Positions 36,641-46,512 are shown, numbered from the stretch's first letter. The stretch: 64,000 nucleotides of DNA from Zhihengliuella sp. ISTPL4 (GCF_002848265.1 NZ_CP025422.1:434001-498000), one strand, 5' to 3'. The notes: generated by a model not told the origin, from the sequence alone. Numbers and translations are program-made.

Positions 36641-37488
36641 GCAAGCGACTGACCGTTCCGAAGACCTACAAGCTCGCGATCGGCGGGGCCTTCCCCCGGA
36701 GCGAGTCCGGACGCACGTACGAGGTCGTCTCCCGCAAGGGCGCCTTCCTCGCGAACGCCGCCAAGGCCTCCCGCAAGGACGCTCGCGACGCGGTCGTCGC
36801 CGCGCGCGCCGCCGTCAAGGCCTGGTCGGGGGCGACGGCCTACAATCGCGGCCAGGTGCTCTACCGGGTCGCCGAGGTCCTGGAAGGGCGTCGCGCGCAG
36901 TTCGTCGACGAGATCGTGGCGCAGGAGGGCATCTCGTCTTCTGCGGCCACGGCGCAGGTCGACGAGGCGATCGACCTCTGGGTCTGGTACGCCGGCTGGT
37001 GCGACAAGTACGCCCAGGTGGCGGGCAACGCCAACCCCGTCTCCGGTCCGTACTTCAACATCTCGGTGCCCGAGCCCACCGGCGTGGTCGCCATCGTGGC
37101 CCCGCAGGACTCGGCGCTGCTCGGCCTGGTCTCTGTGGTCGCCCCGGCCCTCGTCGCCGGGAACACCGTCGTCGTGGTCGCGAGCGAACAGTACCCGTTG
37201 TCGGCGATCAGTCTCGCGGAGGTGCTCGCGACCAGCGACGTGCCCGGGGGCGTGGTGAACGTGCTCACCGGCTCGCCTGCGGAGATCGCGCCGTGGCTCG
37301 CCTCGCACCAGGATGTGAACGCCCTCGACCTCGCCGGCGCGGGCGCGCTGGAGTGGGTCGACATGCAGATCGCCGCGGCGGAGACGCTGAAGCGCGTGCT
37401 CGCCCCCGGTGATGTGGTCGCGTCGCCGGAGCGGATCGCCGCCTTCACCGAGGTCAAGACGGTCTGGCACACCAAGAGCATGGTCTGA
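36637..37488 (+). CDS. Aldehyde dehydrogenase paralogue lacking the catalytic domain
   Basis: 283-aa relative of the upstream enzyme. It keeps the N-terminal segment and cofactor-binding fold (VAIVAPQDSALLGLVSVVAPALVAGNTVVVV; DVPGGVVNVLTGSPAEIAPWLASH) up to AAAETLKRVLAP. It then jumps straight to AAFTEVKTVWHTKSMV, which corresponds to the extreme C-terminal oligomerisation strand of full aldehyde dehydrogenases. The catalytic Cys, the ELGG glutamate and about 170 residues between are missing. There is no frameshift remnant in the following DNA, and the gene is coupled to the complete enzyme, so it looks like a maintained subunit rather than decay. Possible role: hetero-oligomer partner. Confidence 0.88.
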   Translation: MSKRLTVPKTYKLAIGGAFPRSESGRTYEVVSRKGAFLANAAKASRKDARDAVVAARAAVKAWSGATAYNRGQVLYRVAEVLEGRRAQFVDEIVAQEGISSSAATAQVDEAIDLWVWYAGWCDKYAQVAGNANPVSGPYFNISVPEPTGVVAIVAPQDSALLGLVSVVAPALVAGNTVVVVASEQYPLSAISLAEVLATSDVPGGVVNVLTGSPAEIAPWLASHQDVNALDLAGAGALEWVDMQIAAAETLKRVLAPGDVVASPERIAAFTEVKTVWHTKSMV

Positions 37489-37509
37489 CGACACGTCAGG
37501 ATGACCGAG

Positions 37510-37538
37510 GGCCCCGTCGCGCACCGCGCGGCGGGGCC
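37510..37538. terminator. Terminator after the deo operon
   Basis: 13-bp stem GGCCCCGTCGCGC / GCGCGGCGGGGCC with one T-G pair and a 3-nt loop, 21 nt after the stop. Confidence 0.7.
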
Positions 37539-37590
37539 TCGTCGTTCGAGCAGCGTGCGGGTGACGCCGCTGCTGTGGTTTCATGACGGG

Positions 37591-38115
37591 ATGATGGCGA
37601 TCTCCGGCGCCCGCGCCCGCCCCGGGCGAGTGACGCTCGTGCTGGCGGCGATCCTGCTTCTCGGCGGCTGTGCTCCGGCGCCGGCCGACGTCGCCGCCGG
37701 AGAGCCGACGCCGACTGTGACTCCCACCGTCGCCTGCCCGCAGGTGGACGGCGCCGAGCTTCCGCCGGAGTGTGCGCCGTACGACCCGGAACACGCGATG
37801 GAACAGAACGACCGGCATCGTGAGCGGATGGACACGTCGGCCGAGGCGCGGGCCGCCGCCGAGCAGCCGGCGGCGGACCTCCGCGTGCGTCTCGAAGCGC
37901 TGCGCACGGAGGGCATGATCTCCGTGATCGCCGTCGAGGACGCCTTGCGCGAGGTCGGCCTCGTCCATCACGTCGCCCGGGGAGATGCGCGCGCGGTGGC
38001 GTTCGGGGCCGACGGTCCCGCGGGCGGCTGCGTCTTCGGGGAACTGCGTCCCGACGAGGTCCGCGTCGAGGTCGGGGGATACATCATGGACGGCGGCTGC
38101 CTCCCCGCGGAATGA
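37591..38115 (+). CDS. Putative lipoprotein of unknown function
   Basis: 174-aa secreted protein. Signal peptide GRVTLVLAAILLLGGC with a lipobox LLGGC, then a threonine/proline-rich linker. The mature domain has paired cysteines (CPQVDGAELPPEC; GGCVFGE; DGGC) and ends EVRVEVGGYIMDGGCLPAE. No family recognised. Tandem ATGs at 37591 and 37594. It lies alone between the deo terminator and clpX. Confidence 0.72.
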   Translation: MMAISGARARPGRVTLVLAAILLLGGCAPAPADVAAGEPTPTVTPTVACPQVDGAELPPECAPYDPEHAMEQNDRHRERMDTSAEARAAAEQPAADLRVRLEALRTEGMISVIAVEDALREVGLVHHVARGDARAVAFGADGPAGGCVFGELRPDEVRVEVGGYIMDGGCLPAE

Positions 38116-38232
38116 CGCCGGAGACACCGTCGTCCGCCGGACCCGCCGAACGACTCGTCGCCAATGCGGCCCGGTGTCGTATGCAGCGGTTAGGCTCGAA
38201 GAACGATCCTGATCCCCCCGAGGAGGACGCGC

Positions 38233-39501
38233 ATGGCCCGCATCGGTGAAAGCGCTGACCTGTTCAAGTGCTCTTTCTGCGGAAAGAGCCAGAAGCAGGT
38301 GCAGCAGCTCATCGCCGGACCCGGCGTGTACATCTGCGACGAGTGCGTCGAGCTCTGCAACGAGATCATCGAAGAGCGCATGGCGGAGTCGTCTGCCGAG
38401 GGTGTCGCCGAGTTCGAGCTGCCGAAGCCCCGCGAGATCTTCACGTTCCTCGAGGAGTACGTCGTCGGACAGGAGCCCGCGAAGCGTGCGCTGTCCGTCG
38501 CCGTCTACAACCACTACAAGCGCGTGCGCGCTCACGGCACCCTGCAGCCTGCTGAGCAGAAGGCCGACGAGGTCGAGATCGCCAAGAGCAACATCCTGCT
38601 CATCGGACCCACGGGCTGCGGCAAGACCTACCTGGCGCAGACGCTCGCCAAGCGCCTCAACGTGCCGTTCGCCGTTGCTGACGCGACCGCGCTGACGGAG
38701 GCCGGCTATGTCGGCGAAGACGTCGAGAACATCCTCCTCAAGCTCATCCAGGCCGCCGACTACGACGTGAAGCGCGCCGAGCAGGGAATCATCTACATCG
38801 ACGAGGTCGACAAGATCGCCCGCAAGGCCGAAAACCCGTCGATCACCCGCGACGTGTCGGGCGAGGGCGTGCAGCAGGCGCTGCTGAAGATCATCGAGGG
38901 CACGGTCGCCTCGGTGCCGCCGCAGGGCGGACGCAAGCACCCGCACCAGGAGTTCCTGCAGATCGACACCTCGAACGTGCTCTTCATCGTGGCCGGCGCC
39001 TTCGCCGGGCTGGAGGACATCGTCTCGGCGCGCGTCGGCAAGCACGGCGTCGGCTTCGGCGCTCCGCTTCACGACAAGGGCAAGGACCTCGACCTGTTCA
39101 GCGAGGTGCTCCCGGAAGACCTCCACAAGTTCGGGCTCATCCCGGAGTTCATCGGTCGCCTGCCCGTCGTCACGAACGTGTCGCCCCTCGACCAGGCTGC
39201 GCTCATCGACATCCTCACGGGTCCGCGCAATGCGCTCGTGAAGCAGTACCAGCGCATGTTCGAGCTCGACGGCGTCCAGCTCGAGTTCGAGGAGGACGCG
39301 CTGCGATCGATCGCGGATCTCGCCGTCGAGCGCAAGACCGGTGCCCGTGGACTCCGTGCCATCCTGGAGGACGTGCTCGGCCCGGTGATGTTCGAGATCC
39401 CCTCTGCCGAGGACGTCGCGAAGGTGATCATCACCCGTGCCGCCGTCGACGAGGGCGCCGCGCCCACCATCGTGATGGAGCGCAAGCGCAAGAGCGCCTG
39501 A
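38233..39501 (+). CDS. clpX: ATP-dependent Clp protease ATP-binding subunit ClpX
   Basis: 422-aa AAA+ unfoldase that feeds proteins to ClpP1P2. N-terminal zinc-binding domain with [11 protein letters not shown] and CDECVELC; Walker [10 protein letters not shown], Walker [14 protein letters not shown], the [18 protein letters not shown] segment and the ClpP-docking loop (IGF-type) region around [13 protein letters not shown] 38233 with GAGGAGG upstream; a -10-like TTAGGCT is at 38189-38195. In most actinobacteria clpX directly follows clpP2; here five genes intervene. Confidence 0.97.
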   Translation: MARIGESADLFKCSFCGKSQKQVQQLIAGPGVYICDECVELCNEIIEERMAESSAEGVAEFELPKPREIFTFLEEYVVGQEPAKRALSVAVYNHYKRVRAHGTLQPAEQKADEVEIAKSNILLIGPTGCGKTYLAQTLAKRLNVPFAVADATALTEAGYVGEDVENILLKLIQAADYDVKRAEQGIIYIDEVDKIARKAENPSITRDVSGEGVQQALLKIIEGTVASVPPQGGRKHPHQEFLQIDTSNVLFIVAGAFAGLEDIVSARVGKHGVGFGAPLHDKGKDLDLFSEVLPEDLHKFGLIPEFIGRLPVVTNVSPLDQAALIDILTGPRNALVKQYQRMFELDGVQLEFEEDALRSIADLAVERKTGARGLRAILEDVLGPVMFEIPSAEDVAKVIITRAAVDEGAAPTIVMERKRKSA

Positions 39502-39535
39502 ACGTCGCGCGTCGGCGAGGCTCAGACGCGCCTAC

Positions 39536-40033
39536 TCACGCCACGGGCATGAGCAGGTCCGTGCGCAGCTCGTCCGGGTCGACTCCGGGGTCCGAGACGT
39601 AGATCTCGATCCACACACCGCGGGGGTGCAGCCCTGCCTCCGCGGCGCGAGCGACCAGCCCGGCCCACCCGTCGCCCAGGCCGTCGTAGGAGCCGAGAAC
39701 CGTGCTCGCGACGGCCTGCCCGCTCGGCAGGGTCGACGCCACGATGGCCGTCCCGTCGCCGGTGGCGATCGGGTCGGACGGCGGTGTCTGGACGGGGAAG
39801 CCGAGTTCCAGGTCGAACTCGCCCATGGGATCGCCATGGTAGATCGCGAGTGCCGGACCGGTGGGAATCAGCGTGCCCGCGGCGAAGGCGGCGCCGATCG
39901 CCGCGTATCCCGAGTCGAAAGCGTCGCTGAGGTCGGCGAGGCGGATGCCCTCGTGTCGGATGACGGCGAGGGGAACGGGGTCCAGCTCCAGGCTGTCCAC
40001 CGGGCCGAACGGAGCGTCAGGGAATGCGTCCAT
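39536..40033 (-). CDS. GyrI-like small-molecule-binding domain protein
   Basis: 165-aa cytoplasmic protein resembling the AraC effector-binding/GyrI-like domain as a stand-alone unit. Seen: [73 protein letters not shown] and [24 protein letters not shown]. There is no HTH. Ligand unknown; relatives bind hydrophobic drugs or inhibit gyrase. It lies 19 nt downstream of the M3 peptidase in the same direction. Confidence 0.78.
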   Translation of the reverse strand: MDAFPDAPFGPVDSLELDPVPLAVIRHEGIRLADLSDAFDSGYAAIGAAFAAGTLIPTGPALAIYHGDPMGEFDLELGFPVQTPPSDPIATGDGTAIVASTLPSGQAVASTVLGSYDGLGDGWAGLVARAAEAGLHPRGVWIEIYVSDPGVDPDELRTDLLMPVA

Positions 40034-40052
40034 GGGCTCAGGGTCTCACGAC

Positions 40053-42104
40053 TCAGGAGTCCAGTCCACGGCGTTTCAGGAGCGGCTCGATCTCCGCGTC
40101 CCGCCCGCGGAAGTGGCGGTAGGCGGCCAGGGGGTCCTTCGAACCGCCGACCCCGAGCAGGCGATCGCGGAAGCGGTCCCCGTTCTCCCTGCTGAGCCCG
40201 CCGTTCTCGCGAAACCACTCCACCGTATCGGCGTCGAGCACCTCGCTCCAGATGTACGAGTAGTACCCGGCGCTGTAGCCCCCGGAGAAGACGTGGGCGA
40301 AGTAGGTGGAGGAGTATCGGGTCGGAACGGCGGGGTCGTCGAGCCCGATGTCGGCCAGCGCTGCCGCCTCGAAGTCGGCGACATCGTCCACAGCGTTTTC
40401 GGCGGAGAGCCGGTGCCACGCCTGATCCAGCCACGCCGCCGCCAGATACTCGCTGGTCGCGTGCCCCTGATCGAACGTCGCGGTCGCCCGCAGTCTCTCC
40501 ACGATGGCGGGATCGAGCGGCGCGCCGGTCTCGTGGTGCCGGGCGTAGTGGTCGAGGACCTCCGGCCAGAGGATCCACATCTCGTTCACCTGGCTGGGGA
40601 ACTCGACGAAGTCGCGGAACACGTTGGTCCCGGCGAAGTGCGGGTAGGTCACCGTGGCGAACAGGCCGTGCAGGGCGTGCCCGAACTCATGGAACAGCGT
40701 CGTCACCTCGTCGAGCGTCAGCAGCGTGGGCTCGCCGTCCCCGGGCTGCGGGACGTTGAGGTTGTTGACCACGACCGGGGTGCTGCCGCGCAGGCGGGAC
40801 TGGCTGACGATCGCGTTCATCCAGGCGCCGCCGCGCTTGGAGTCACGGGTGTAGAGGTCGAGCACATAGAGCCCGAGCGGGGAGGCATCGGCGTTGCGTA
40901 CCTCGAAGACCCGGGCCTGCGGATGATAGGCCGCGAGGTCACGGCGCTCGTGGAAGGTCACCCCGTACAGGCGGGTCGCCGCGAAAAACACGCCGTCCTG
41001 GAGCACGCGCTCCGCCTCGAACCAGGGGCGCAGGGCGGCGGTGTCGATGTCGTAGCGGGAGGTGCGCACGCGCTCGGTGTAGAACGCCCAGTCGTGGGCC
41101 TCGACGGCGAAGGGCTCGGACTCCGTCTCGTCGACGATCGCCTGGAGCGCGTCCCGTTCGGCGCGAGCGTTCCGGGCGGATGGCGCCGCCAACCGGCGCA
41201 GCATCCGTTCGACGGCCTCGGGGGAGCCCGCCGTCTCGTCGGCGGTGACGTACGCGGCATGCGACGGGTACCCGAGGAGGCGCGCACGCTCGGCGCGGAG
41301 GCGCACGATCTCGCGCAGCACCGGGCGGTTGTCGTTGTTGTTGTCGCGCGAGCCCCGCGCGCGGGACGCCGCCATGATCCGACGGCGGGATTCCCGCACA
41401 GCGAGGCGGGCGAGCGCGGGGTGGCCGGTGAACAGCGGCAGGGTGAGGAGGTAGCGTCCGTCGAGCCCGCGGTCACCCGCGGCGCGCGCGGCAGCGGAGA
41501 GCTCGCCCGAGCTCAGACCCTCCAGCTCGGCCGCGGAGTCGAACACCACGGCGAGGTCGTTCGTGTCGCTCAGCAGGTTCCGCTCGAACGTGTTCGTGAG
41601 CACGGACAGCTTCTGGTTCAGAGTCGTGAGCTGCGCCTTCGCCTCGTCGTCGAGCCCGGCCCCGGCGTGCGTCATCTCGCGGTGGTAGCGCTCTACGAGG
41701 TAGCGCTGCTCAGGGTCGAGATCGAGGGCGTTGCGCTGCTCGTACACGTGGGCCACGCGCGCGTAGAGCGCCGCATCGAGCGTGATCGCGTCCTGGTGAG
41801 CGGCCATGAGCGGCGCGAGCTCCTCGTCGATCGCCTGGATCTCCGGCGTGGCATCGGCGGAGCTCACCGTGTAGAACGCGTGCGCCACCCGGTCGAGCAG
41901 CTCGCCGGACCTCTCCAGCGCCTCGAGGGTGTTCTCGAACGTCGGCATCGACCGCACGCGGGTGATGTTCGCCACTTCGGTGAGCTGCTCCGCGAACCCG
42001 GCGCGGAAGGCGGGGAGGTAGTGCTCCGGGCGGATGGCCCGATAGTCCGGGAGTCCGAAGGGAAGGGTCGACGGCTGCAGCAGCGGGTTCGTGGCGTCGC
42101 TCAT
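40053..42104 (-). CDS. dcp: M3 family metallopeptidase, peptidyl-dipeptidase Dcp-like
   Basis: 683-aa cytoplasmic zinc peptidase that removes dipeptides or trims short peptides. Zinc motif HEFGHALHG at about residue 470 ([18 protein letters not shown]), with the third ligand in [12 protein letters not shown]-terminal [20 protein letters not shown] and C-terminal [22 protein letters not shown] are typical of the Dcp/oligopeptidase A branch. No signal peptide. It probably acts on intracellular peptide degradation. Confidence 0.93.
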   Translation of the reverse strand: MSDATNPLLQPSTLPFGLPDYRAIRPEHYLPAFRAGFAEQLTEVANITRVRSMPTFENTLEALERSGELLDRVAHAFYTVSSADATPEIQAIDEELAPLMAAHQDAITLDAALYARVAHVYEQRNALDLDPEQRYLVERYHREMTHAGAGLDDEAKAQLTTLNQKLSVLTNTFERNLLSDTNDLAVVFDSAAELEGLSSGELSAAARAAGDRGLDGRYLLTLPLFTGHPALARLAVRESRRRIMAASRARGSRDNNNDNRPVLREIVRLRAERARLLGYPSHAAYVTADETAGSPEAVERMLRRLAAPSARNARAERDALQAIVDETESEPFAVEAHDWAFYTERVRTSRYDIDTAALRPWFEAERVLQDGVFFAATRLYGVTFHERRDLAAYHPQARVFEVRNADASPLGLYVLDLYTRDSKRGGAWMNAIVSQSRLRGSTPVVVNNLNVPQPGDGEPTLLTLDEVTTLFHEFGHALHGLFATVTYPHFAGTNVFRDFVEFPSQVNEMWILWPEVLDHYARHHETGAPLDPAIVERLRATATFDQGHATSEYLAAAWLDQAWHRLSAENAVDDVADFEAAALADIGLDDPAVPTRYSSTYFAHVFSGGYSAGYYSYIWSEVLDADTVEWFRENGGLSRENGDRFRDRLLGVGGSKDPLAAYRHFRGRDAEIEPLLKRRGLDS

Positions 42105-42113
42105 CCTCCGAGC

Positions 42114-43046
42114 CTAGCCACCGCCGTCTCCGGAACGCTCCGCGCTCAGACGGGTCATCACCTCTCGCAGGGCATCGAGGACGACGCGCACGGCGCGGCG
42201 CCGCAGGTTCTCCGGCCGTGCGAGGACATCGACCATGCGGTGCGTGCTCACGCCTCGGAGGGGGATGCGCACGATGTCCCGATCGTCGACGCTGCGCGAG
42301 GTGAACCGGGGGAGCATCCCGAGGACGCCTCCGGCTGCGACCACCGCCGACACCGCGCCGTAGTCGTTGATGCGGTGACGGACCTCGACCGGGCGACGGG
42401 CGACGGCGGCGACGGCACGCAGCACGTCGTCGGGGGAGTAGCCCACGCGGCTCGTCACCCACTGCTCGTCGGCGACCTCGTCCGGCGAGAGCGTGCGGCG
42501 ATCGGCGAGCGGGTGCTTGGCGGAGACCGCGACATCCAGGGGCTCGCGCACGAGACCGACCGCGCGGATGCCCTCGGTCGGCCACGGCGCGGAGTGCTCC
42601 ATCCGATGGGCGAGGACGAGGTCGTACCGCGCGGTGAGCCCCGGGAACTCGCTCTGCGCGACGTCTTCGTCCGTGAGGCGCACGGTCGGGGCGTGCTCCT
42701 TCCCGGACAGCTCACGGACGAGCGGGCCGAAGAGCGCCTGACCGACGCTGTGGAAGCCGCTGATGCTCACCTCTCCCGTCGCCGCGCCCTCGAAGTCGTC
42801 CAGCGCGTGGCGCGCCGCGGCCATCGCGTCGATGGCCTCGGCCCCGGCCGCCGCGAGGATCTCGCCGGCGGACGTCAGCTCGAGCGTGCGGCCCTGCCGG
42901 CGGGTGAGCGGCGCCGGGAAGGAGCGCTGCAGCGCGGCGAGTTGCTGCGAGACGGCGGACGGGGTGACCCGGAGAGCCTCGGCGACGGCGGTGACGCTTC
43001 CCAGGGCTCCGAGTTCGCGGAGGATCTGGAGCTGATGGAGTTCCAT
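42114..43046 (-). CDS. LysR family transcriptional regulator
   Basis: 310-aa regulator with the N-terminal winged HTH ([35 protein letters not shown]) and a LysR effector domain beginning [20 protein letters not shown]. It is divergent from tdh-kbl across an 81-bp gap, so it is the probable regulator of threonine degradation (inference). Its stop lies 9 nt from the dcp start, so it may also read into dcp. Confidence 0.9.
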   Translation of the reverse strand: MELHQLQILRELGALGSVTAVAEALRVTPSAVSQQLAALQRSFPAPLTRRQGRTLELTSAGEILAAAGAEAIDAMAAARHALDDFEGAATGEVSISGFHSVGQALFGPLVRELSGKEHAPTVRLTDEDVAQSEFPGLTARYDLVLAHRMEHSAPWPTEGIRAVGLVREPLDVAVSAKHPLADRRTLSPDEVADEQWVTSRVGYSPDDVLRAVAAVARRPVEVRHRINDYGAVSAVVAAGGVLGMLPRFTSRSVDDRDIVRIPLRGVSTHRMVDVLARPENLRRRAVRVVLDALREVMTRLSAERSGDGGG

Positions 43047-43076
43047 GCGGAAAGTTTAGTGCCAGCTATACAGACA

Positions 43077-43103
43077 GTACAGAACCTGCCGATTGTTCTA
43101 CAC
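43077..43103. promoter_or_regulatory. Candidate LysR-type operator
   Basis: Imperfect inverted repeat GTACAGAAC-9 nt-GTTCTACAC (seven of nine positions match) in the divergent LysR/tdh intergenic region. Position and spacing are reasonable for a LysR site. Confidence 0.45.
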
Positions 43104-43127
43104 CGTGCGATGCGATGGGATCGGAGC

Positions 43128-44171
43128 ATGAGAGCTCTGTTCAAGGAGGAACCCGGCGCCGGCCTGGCACTCGTGGAGCGTCCCGACCCCGTCGCGGGTC
43201 CCGGCGAGGTCGTCATCCGCGTGCTCCGCACCGGCATCTGCGGAACCGATCTGCACATCCGGCGATGGGACGACTGGGCGGCCTCCGCGATCTCCGCGCC
43301 CCTCATCCCGGGACATGAGTTCTACGGGGAAGTCGTCGAGGTCGGACCGCTCGTCCACGACATCGCCGTCGGCGACCGGGTGTCCGGCGAGGGACACATC
43401 GTCTGCGGCACCTGCCGGAACTGCCGTGCCGGACGGCGGCAGATGTGCATCCGCACGATCGGACTCGGGCTGCAGCGCGACGGCGCCTTCGCCGAGTACC
43501 TCTCGCTTCCGGCGACGAACGTGTGGGTCCACCACGCCGAGGTCACCCCGGAGCTCGGTGCGATCTTCGACCCGCTCGGCAACGCCGTGCACACCGCCCT
43601 GCGCTTCCCGCTCGTCGGCGAGGACGTGCTCGTCACCGGGTGCGGCCCGATCGGCCTGATGGCGATCGCCGTCGCCCGGCATGCCGGCGCCCGCTTCATC
43701 GTCGGGACCGACGTGAGTGCGCCGCGCCTGGAGATGGCGCGGGGGATGGGCGCCGACGAGGTCGTCGACGTCTCCCGCCAGGAGATCCGCGACGCGCAGC
43801 GGGCGCTCGGCATGCGCGAGGGGTTCGACATCGGCTTCGAGATGAGCGGCGCGGCATCGGCGCTCCCGGCGATGATCGACAACATGAACCACGGCGGACG
43901 CATCGCCATGCTCGGGCTGCCGTCGGCCGGGTTCGACATCGACTGGGGCAAGCTCGTCACGCACATGCTCACGATCACCGGCATCTACGGCCGTGAGATG
44001 TTCGAGACCTGGAACGCCATGGGGGCGATGCTGCAGACGAGTGCGACGTTACGCGACGCGATCAGCCGGGTGATCGCCGAGGTCGTGCCGGCGCGCGACT
44101 GGGAGCGCGGATTCGCGGCGGCGGAGTCCGCCGGCACGGGCAAGATCATCCTCGACTGGACGGAGCTGTGA
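43128..44171 (+). CDS. tdh: L-threonine 3-dehydrogenase
   Basis: 347-aa zinc-dependent medium-chain dehydrogenase that oxidises L-threonine to 2-amino-3-oxobutyrate. Catalytic zinc ligands C38 (GICGTDLHI) and H63/E64 (PGHEFYGEV); structural zinc cysteines C93, C96, C99 and C107. The Rossmann loop is [20 protein letters not shown], and [11 protein letters not shown] is Tdh-specific. It overlaps kbl by one base, which supports the assignment over a generic alcohol dehydrogenase. Confidence 0.93.
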   Translation: MRALFKEEPGAGLALVERPDPVAGPGEVVIRVLRTGICGTDLHIRRWDDWAASAISAPLIPGHEFYGEVVEVGPLVHDIAVGDRVSGEGHIVCGTCRNCRAGRRQMCIRTIGLGLQRDGAFAEYLSLPATNVWVHHAEVTPELGAIFDPLGNAVHTALRFPLVGEDVLVTGCGPIGLMAIAVARHAGARFIVGTDVSAPRLEMARGMGADEVVDVSRQEIRDAQRALGMREGFDIGFEMSGAASALPAMIDNMNHGGRIAMLGLPSAGFDIDWGKLVTHMLTITGIYGREMFETWNAMGAMLQTSATLRDAISRVIAEVVPARDWERGFAAAESAGTGKIILDWTEL

Positions 44172-45349
44172 TGTACGCGACCTTCAAGGACCATGTGGCG
44201 CAGGAGCTGGCGGGAATCGAGGAGGCGGGGCTCACCAAGCACGAGCGCGGCATCCGCGGACCGCAGCGGGCGGAGATCACGGCCGACGGCGCCGAGGTGC
44301 TCAACTTCTGCGCCAACAACTACCTGGGGCTGGCCGACGACCCCCGCATCCTGAGCGCCGCGCGGACGGCCCTGGACGAGTGGGGGTACGGGCTCGCGAG
44401 CGTCCGCTTCATCTGCGGCACGCAGGAGCAGCACCTCGAACTGGAGCGTCGGCTCGCGGACTTCCTCGGCACCGATGACGCGATCCTCTACTCCTCCTGC
44501 TTCGACGCGAACGGCGGTGTCTTCGAGACGCTGTTCTCCGCGGAGGACGCGATCATCTCGGACGAGTTGAACCACGCGTCCATCATCGACGGGATCCGGC
44601 TGTCGAAGGCGCGCCGGCTCCGCTACCGCAATCGCGACATGGCGGACCTGGAGGAGCAGCTGCGGGCGGCGTCCGACGCCCGGTTCCGCGTGATCGTGAC
44701 CGACGGTGTCTTCTCGATGGACGGCTACATCGCCCCGCTGGCCGAGATCTGCGACCTCGCTGAGCGGTACGACGCCCTCGTCTTCGTGGACGACTCGCAC
44801 GCGGTCGGCTTCGTCGGCGAGAACGGGCGCGGAACGCCGGAGCTGTGCGGCGTCGCGGATCGCGTGGACATCTACACCGGCACGTTCGGCAAGGCGCTGG
44901 GCGGGGCCTCCGGCGGGTACGTCGCCTCCCACGCGGAGATCGTCGCGCTGTTGCGCGAGCGTTCCCGTCCCTACCTGTTCTCGAACACCCTCGCTCCAAC
45001 GATCGTGGCCGGGACGCTGACCGCCCTCGATCTGATCGAGGGGTCGGCGGACCTGCGGGCGCGACTGGGCGACAATGCGGTCCTGTTCCGTGCCCGGATG
45101 ACGGAGGAGGGCTTCGACCTGCTTCCGGGTGAGCACCCGATCGTTCCCGTCATGTTCGGCGATGCCGCTCTGACGGCCCGGATCGCCGCGGCGATGCAGG
45201 AGCAGGGCGTGTACGTGACCGCGTTCAGCTTTCCTGTCGTGCCGCGGGGGAAGGCGCGCATCCGCGTGCAGCTCTCCGCCGCGCACACCGCCGAGCAGGT
45301 CGAGCGTTGCGTCGCGGCCTTCGTCGCGGCGCGGGAGACCGTGAGCTGA
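44171..45349 (+). CDS. kbl: Glycine C-acetyltransferase (2-amino-3-ketobutyrate CoA ligase)
   Basis: 392-aa PLP enzyme of the alpha-oxoamine synthase family that converts the Tdh product plus CoA into glycine and acetyl-CoA. PLP lysine K241 is in [29 protein letters not shown] and [17 protein letters not shown] are family marks. The ATG shares its A with the tdh stop; a GTG one codon earlier is possible. tdh-kbl is the standard threonine-catabolic pair. Confidence 0.95.
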   Translation: MYATFKDHVAQELAGIEEAGLTKHERGIRGPQRAEITADGAEVLNFCANNYLGLADDPRILSAARTALDEWGYGLASVRFICGTQEQHLELERRLADFLGTDDAILYSSCFDANGGVFETLFSAEDAIISDELNHASIIDGIRLSKARRLRYRNRDMADLEEQLRAASDARFRVIVTDGVFSMDGYIAPLAEICDLAERYDALVFVDDSHAVGFVGENGRGTPELCGVADRVDIYTGTFGKALGGASGGYVASHAEIVALLRERSRPYLFSNTLAPTIVAGTLTALDLIEGSADLRARLGDNAVLFRARMTEEGFDLLPGEHPIVPVMFGDAALTARIAAAMQEQGVYVTAFSFPVVPRGKARIRVQLSAAHTAEQVERCVAAFVAARETVS

Positions 45350-45354
45350 CATGG

Positions 45355-45400
45355 TGCAAAGAAACGCTTGCAAAGAAGTATTTGCAAGCGTATCTTTGCA
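45355..45400. promoter_or_regulatory. Nested palindromic operator and promoter of the ArsR-like gene
   Basis: A 46-bp symmetric site. The inner arms CGCTTGCAAA and TTTGCAAGCG are perfect around a 6-nt centre; the outer arms TGCAAAG and CTTTGCA are also perfect, with 3-nt linkers between. It contains a promoter: -35 TTGCAA (45368-45373), 17-bp spacer, -10 TATCTT (45391-45396). The predicted start is within a base or two of the ATG at 45404, giving a leaderless mRNA. Binding here would block the promoter. Confidence 0.8.
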
Positions 45401-45403
45401 TGC

Positions 45404-46003
45404 ATGACGAACGAGACGCAGATCCGGACACTGGATGCGGGGGCGCTGAAAGCGCTGGCGCATCCGCTGCGGGTCAAGATCTTCGATCTGCTCGCCTCCA
45501 GGGGCCCGCAGACCGCCAGCTCCCTGGCGGCTCTCGTGGGGGAGACCTCGGGGTCGACCAGCTATCACCTCCGCGCCCTTGCCGCGCACGACCTCATCCG
45601 CGAAGTGGAAGGCCGGGGTACGGCACGGGAGCGATGGTGGGAGCGCCCGAGGGGCCGGATCGACGTGCCGGGGCCGGACGAGCAGATGTCTCCGGCCAAC
45701 CGTGCCGCGGCGCAGATCGTGACCTCGGAGTTCTTCCGGCTCCGGCACGAGACGCTCATGCGGTATCTCAACCGCCCGGAGTCCGAGGTGCCTGAGGGCT
45801 GGCGCGACGTCGGCGTGACGATCACCACGCACCTCGACATGACCGCGGAGCAGGCGATGTCGCTGCGGGCCGAGCTGGAGGCGGTCGTGGAAAGGGCCAT
45901 CGAGCAGTACCGCGGTCAGGAGGGCCCCGATGTCCGGCGCGTGTCGCTGCGCGCCGAGCTGTTCGACCTGCCGACGCCGGGCGAGACGGCGGAGGCATCA
46001 TGA
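45404..46003 (+). CDS. ArsR-like winged-helix transcriptional regulator
   Basis: 199-aa regulator. N-terminal winged helix: LKALAHPLRVKIFDLLASRG, then TASSLAALVGETSGSTSYHLRALAAHDLIREVEGRG. The C-terminal half (MSPANRAAAQIVTSEFFRLR; TAEQAMSLRAELEAVVERAIEQY) is helical, without the metal-binding cysteines of ArsR/SmtB, so a small-molecule or autonomous role is more likely than metal sensing. The ATG directly follows the operator; no ribosome site is visible, consistent with leaderless translation. ATGA overlap with the next small gene. Confidence 0.85.
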   Translation: MTNETQIRTLDAGALKALAHPLRVKIFDLLASRGPQTASSLAALVGETSGSTSYHLRALAAHDLIREVEGRGTARERWWERPRGRIDVPGPDEQMSPANRAAAQIVTSEFFRLRHETLMRYLNRPESEVPEGWRDVGVTITTHLDMTAEQAMSLRAELEAVVERAIEQYRGQEGPDVRRVSLRAELFDLPTPGETAEAS

Positions 46004-46218
46004 CCGCCGCGACCCTTCACCTCGTCAGCCCCACGCGTACGGAGCGCGGACTGCTGCGCCTCGCCGACCGGGTCACCGCCGTGGTCGAGCATCGGATCGA
46101 GCGTCGCGCACAGCGGCGGACCCTTGCCCTCGCCCTCCTCCGCGAACAGCAGGCCCGCCGCCACGACCCGCGCGCCGTGGATCATCTCCTCGCGCAGCTC
46201 GGAGCCCCGCGCCGCTGA
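46000..46218 (+). CDS. Small basic protein coupled to the ArsR-like regulator
   Basis: 72-aa protein, predicted almost entirely alpha-helical and strongly basic (ERGLLRLADRVTAVVEHRIERRAQRRTLALALLREQQARR). No membrane segment and no recognised family. ATGA overlap with the regulator indicates co-translation. It could assist the regulator or be its only structural target in the window. Confidence 0.65.
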   Translation: MTAATLHLVSPTRTERGLLRLADRVTAVVEHRIERRAQRRTLALALLREQQARRHDPRAVDHLLAQLGAPRR

Positions 46219-46220
46219 GT

Positions 46221-46298
46221 CGAGACCCCGGCTCCACGACGAGACCCCCTCGTATCCGGGCGGATGCGAGGGGGTCTCGGCGACGAAGCGGGGTCTCG
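46221..46298. terminator. Nested double hairpin between convergent genes
   Basis: Inner perfect 12-bp arms GAGACCCCCTCG (46241-46252) and CGAGGGGGTCTC (46267-46278). Outer 10-bp arms CGAGACCCCG (46221-46230) and CGGGGTCTCG (46289-46298). The element fills nearly the whole 84-nt gap and probably ends transcription in both directions. Confidence 0.75.
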
Positions 46299-46302
46299 GC
46301 GA

Positions 46303-46512
46303 TCAGAAGGGGCGGGCGATGACCTCGCCGGAGGGGGTCTGGAGGAGCTCCCAGCCGGCGTCGAGCTCCGCGATCGCACGGCCCTCGAGCCAGGTGAGCG
46401 TCCAGTGGCCGGTGAGGCCTCGGGACTCGACCTCGGCGATCGCGGGACGCAGCGCTTCGGGAACCGATGCGGGCGGCTGCGCCCCCGTGGCCCAGCGCGT
46501 ACCGAGCTGCAT
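46303..46512 (-). CDS. Small protein coupled to valS
   Basis: 69-aa protein, MQLGTRWATGAQPP at the start, then VPEALRPAIAEVESRG and WTLTWLEGRAIAELDAGWELLQTPSG. No membrane segment or known domain. The start ATG overlaps the valS stop (ATGA on the minus strand), so it is translated from the valS message. Function unknown. Confidence 0.7.
   Translation of the reverse strand: MQLGTRWATGAQPPASVPEALRPAIAEVESRGLTGHWTLTWLEGRAIAELDAGWELLQTPSGEVIARPF

Noticed and set aside
39861-43127. Long plus-strand open frame running into tdh
   Set aside because: The first two thirds are antisense to the M3 peptidase and LysR genes and have no domain; only the part from ATG 43128 is the real dehydrogenase.
45404-46003. 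Metal-responsive ArsR/SmtB repressor
   Set aside because: The HTH fits the ArsR-like fold, but the metal-binding cysteine or histidine clusters of that family are not present.
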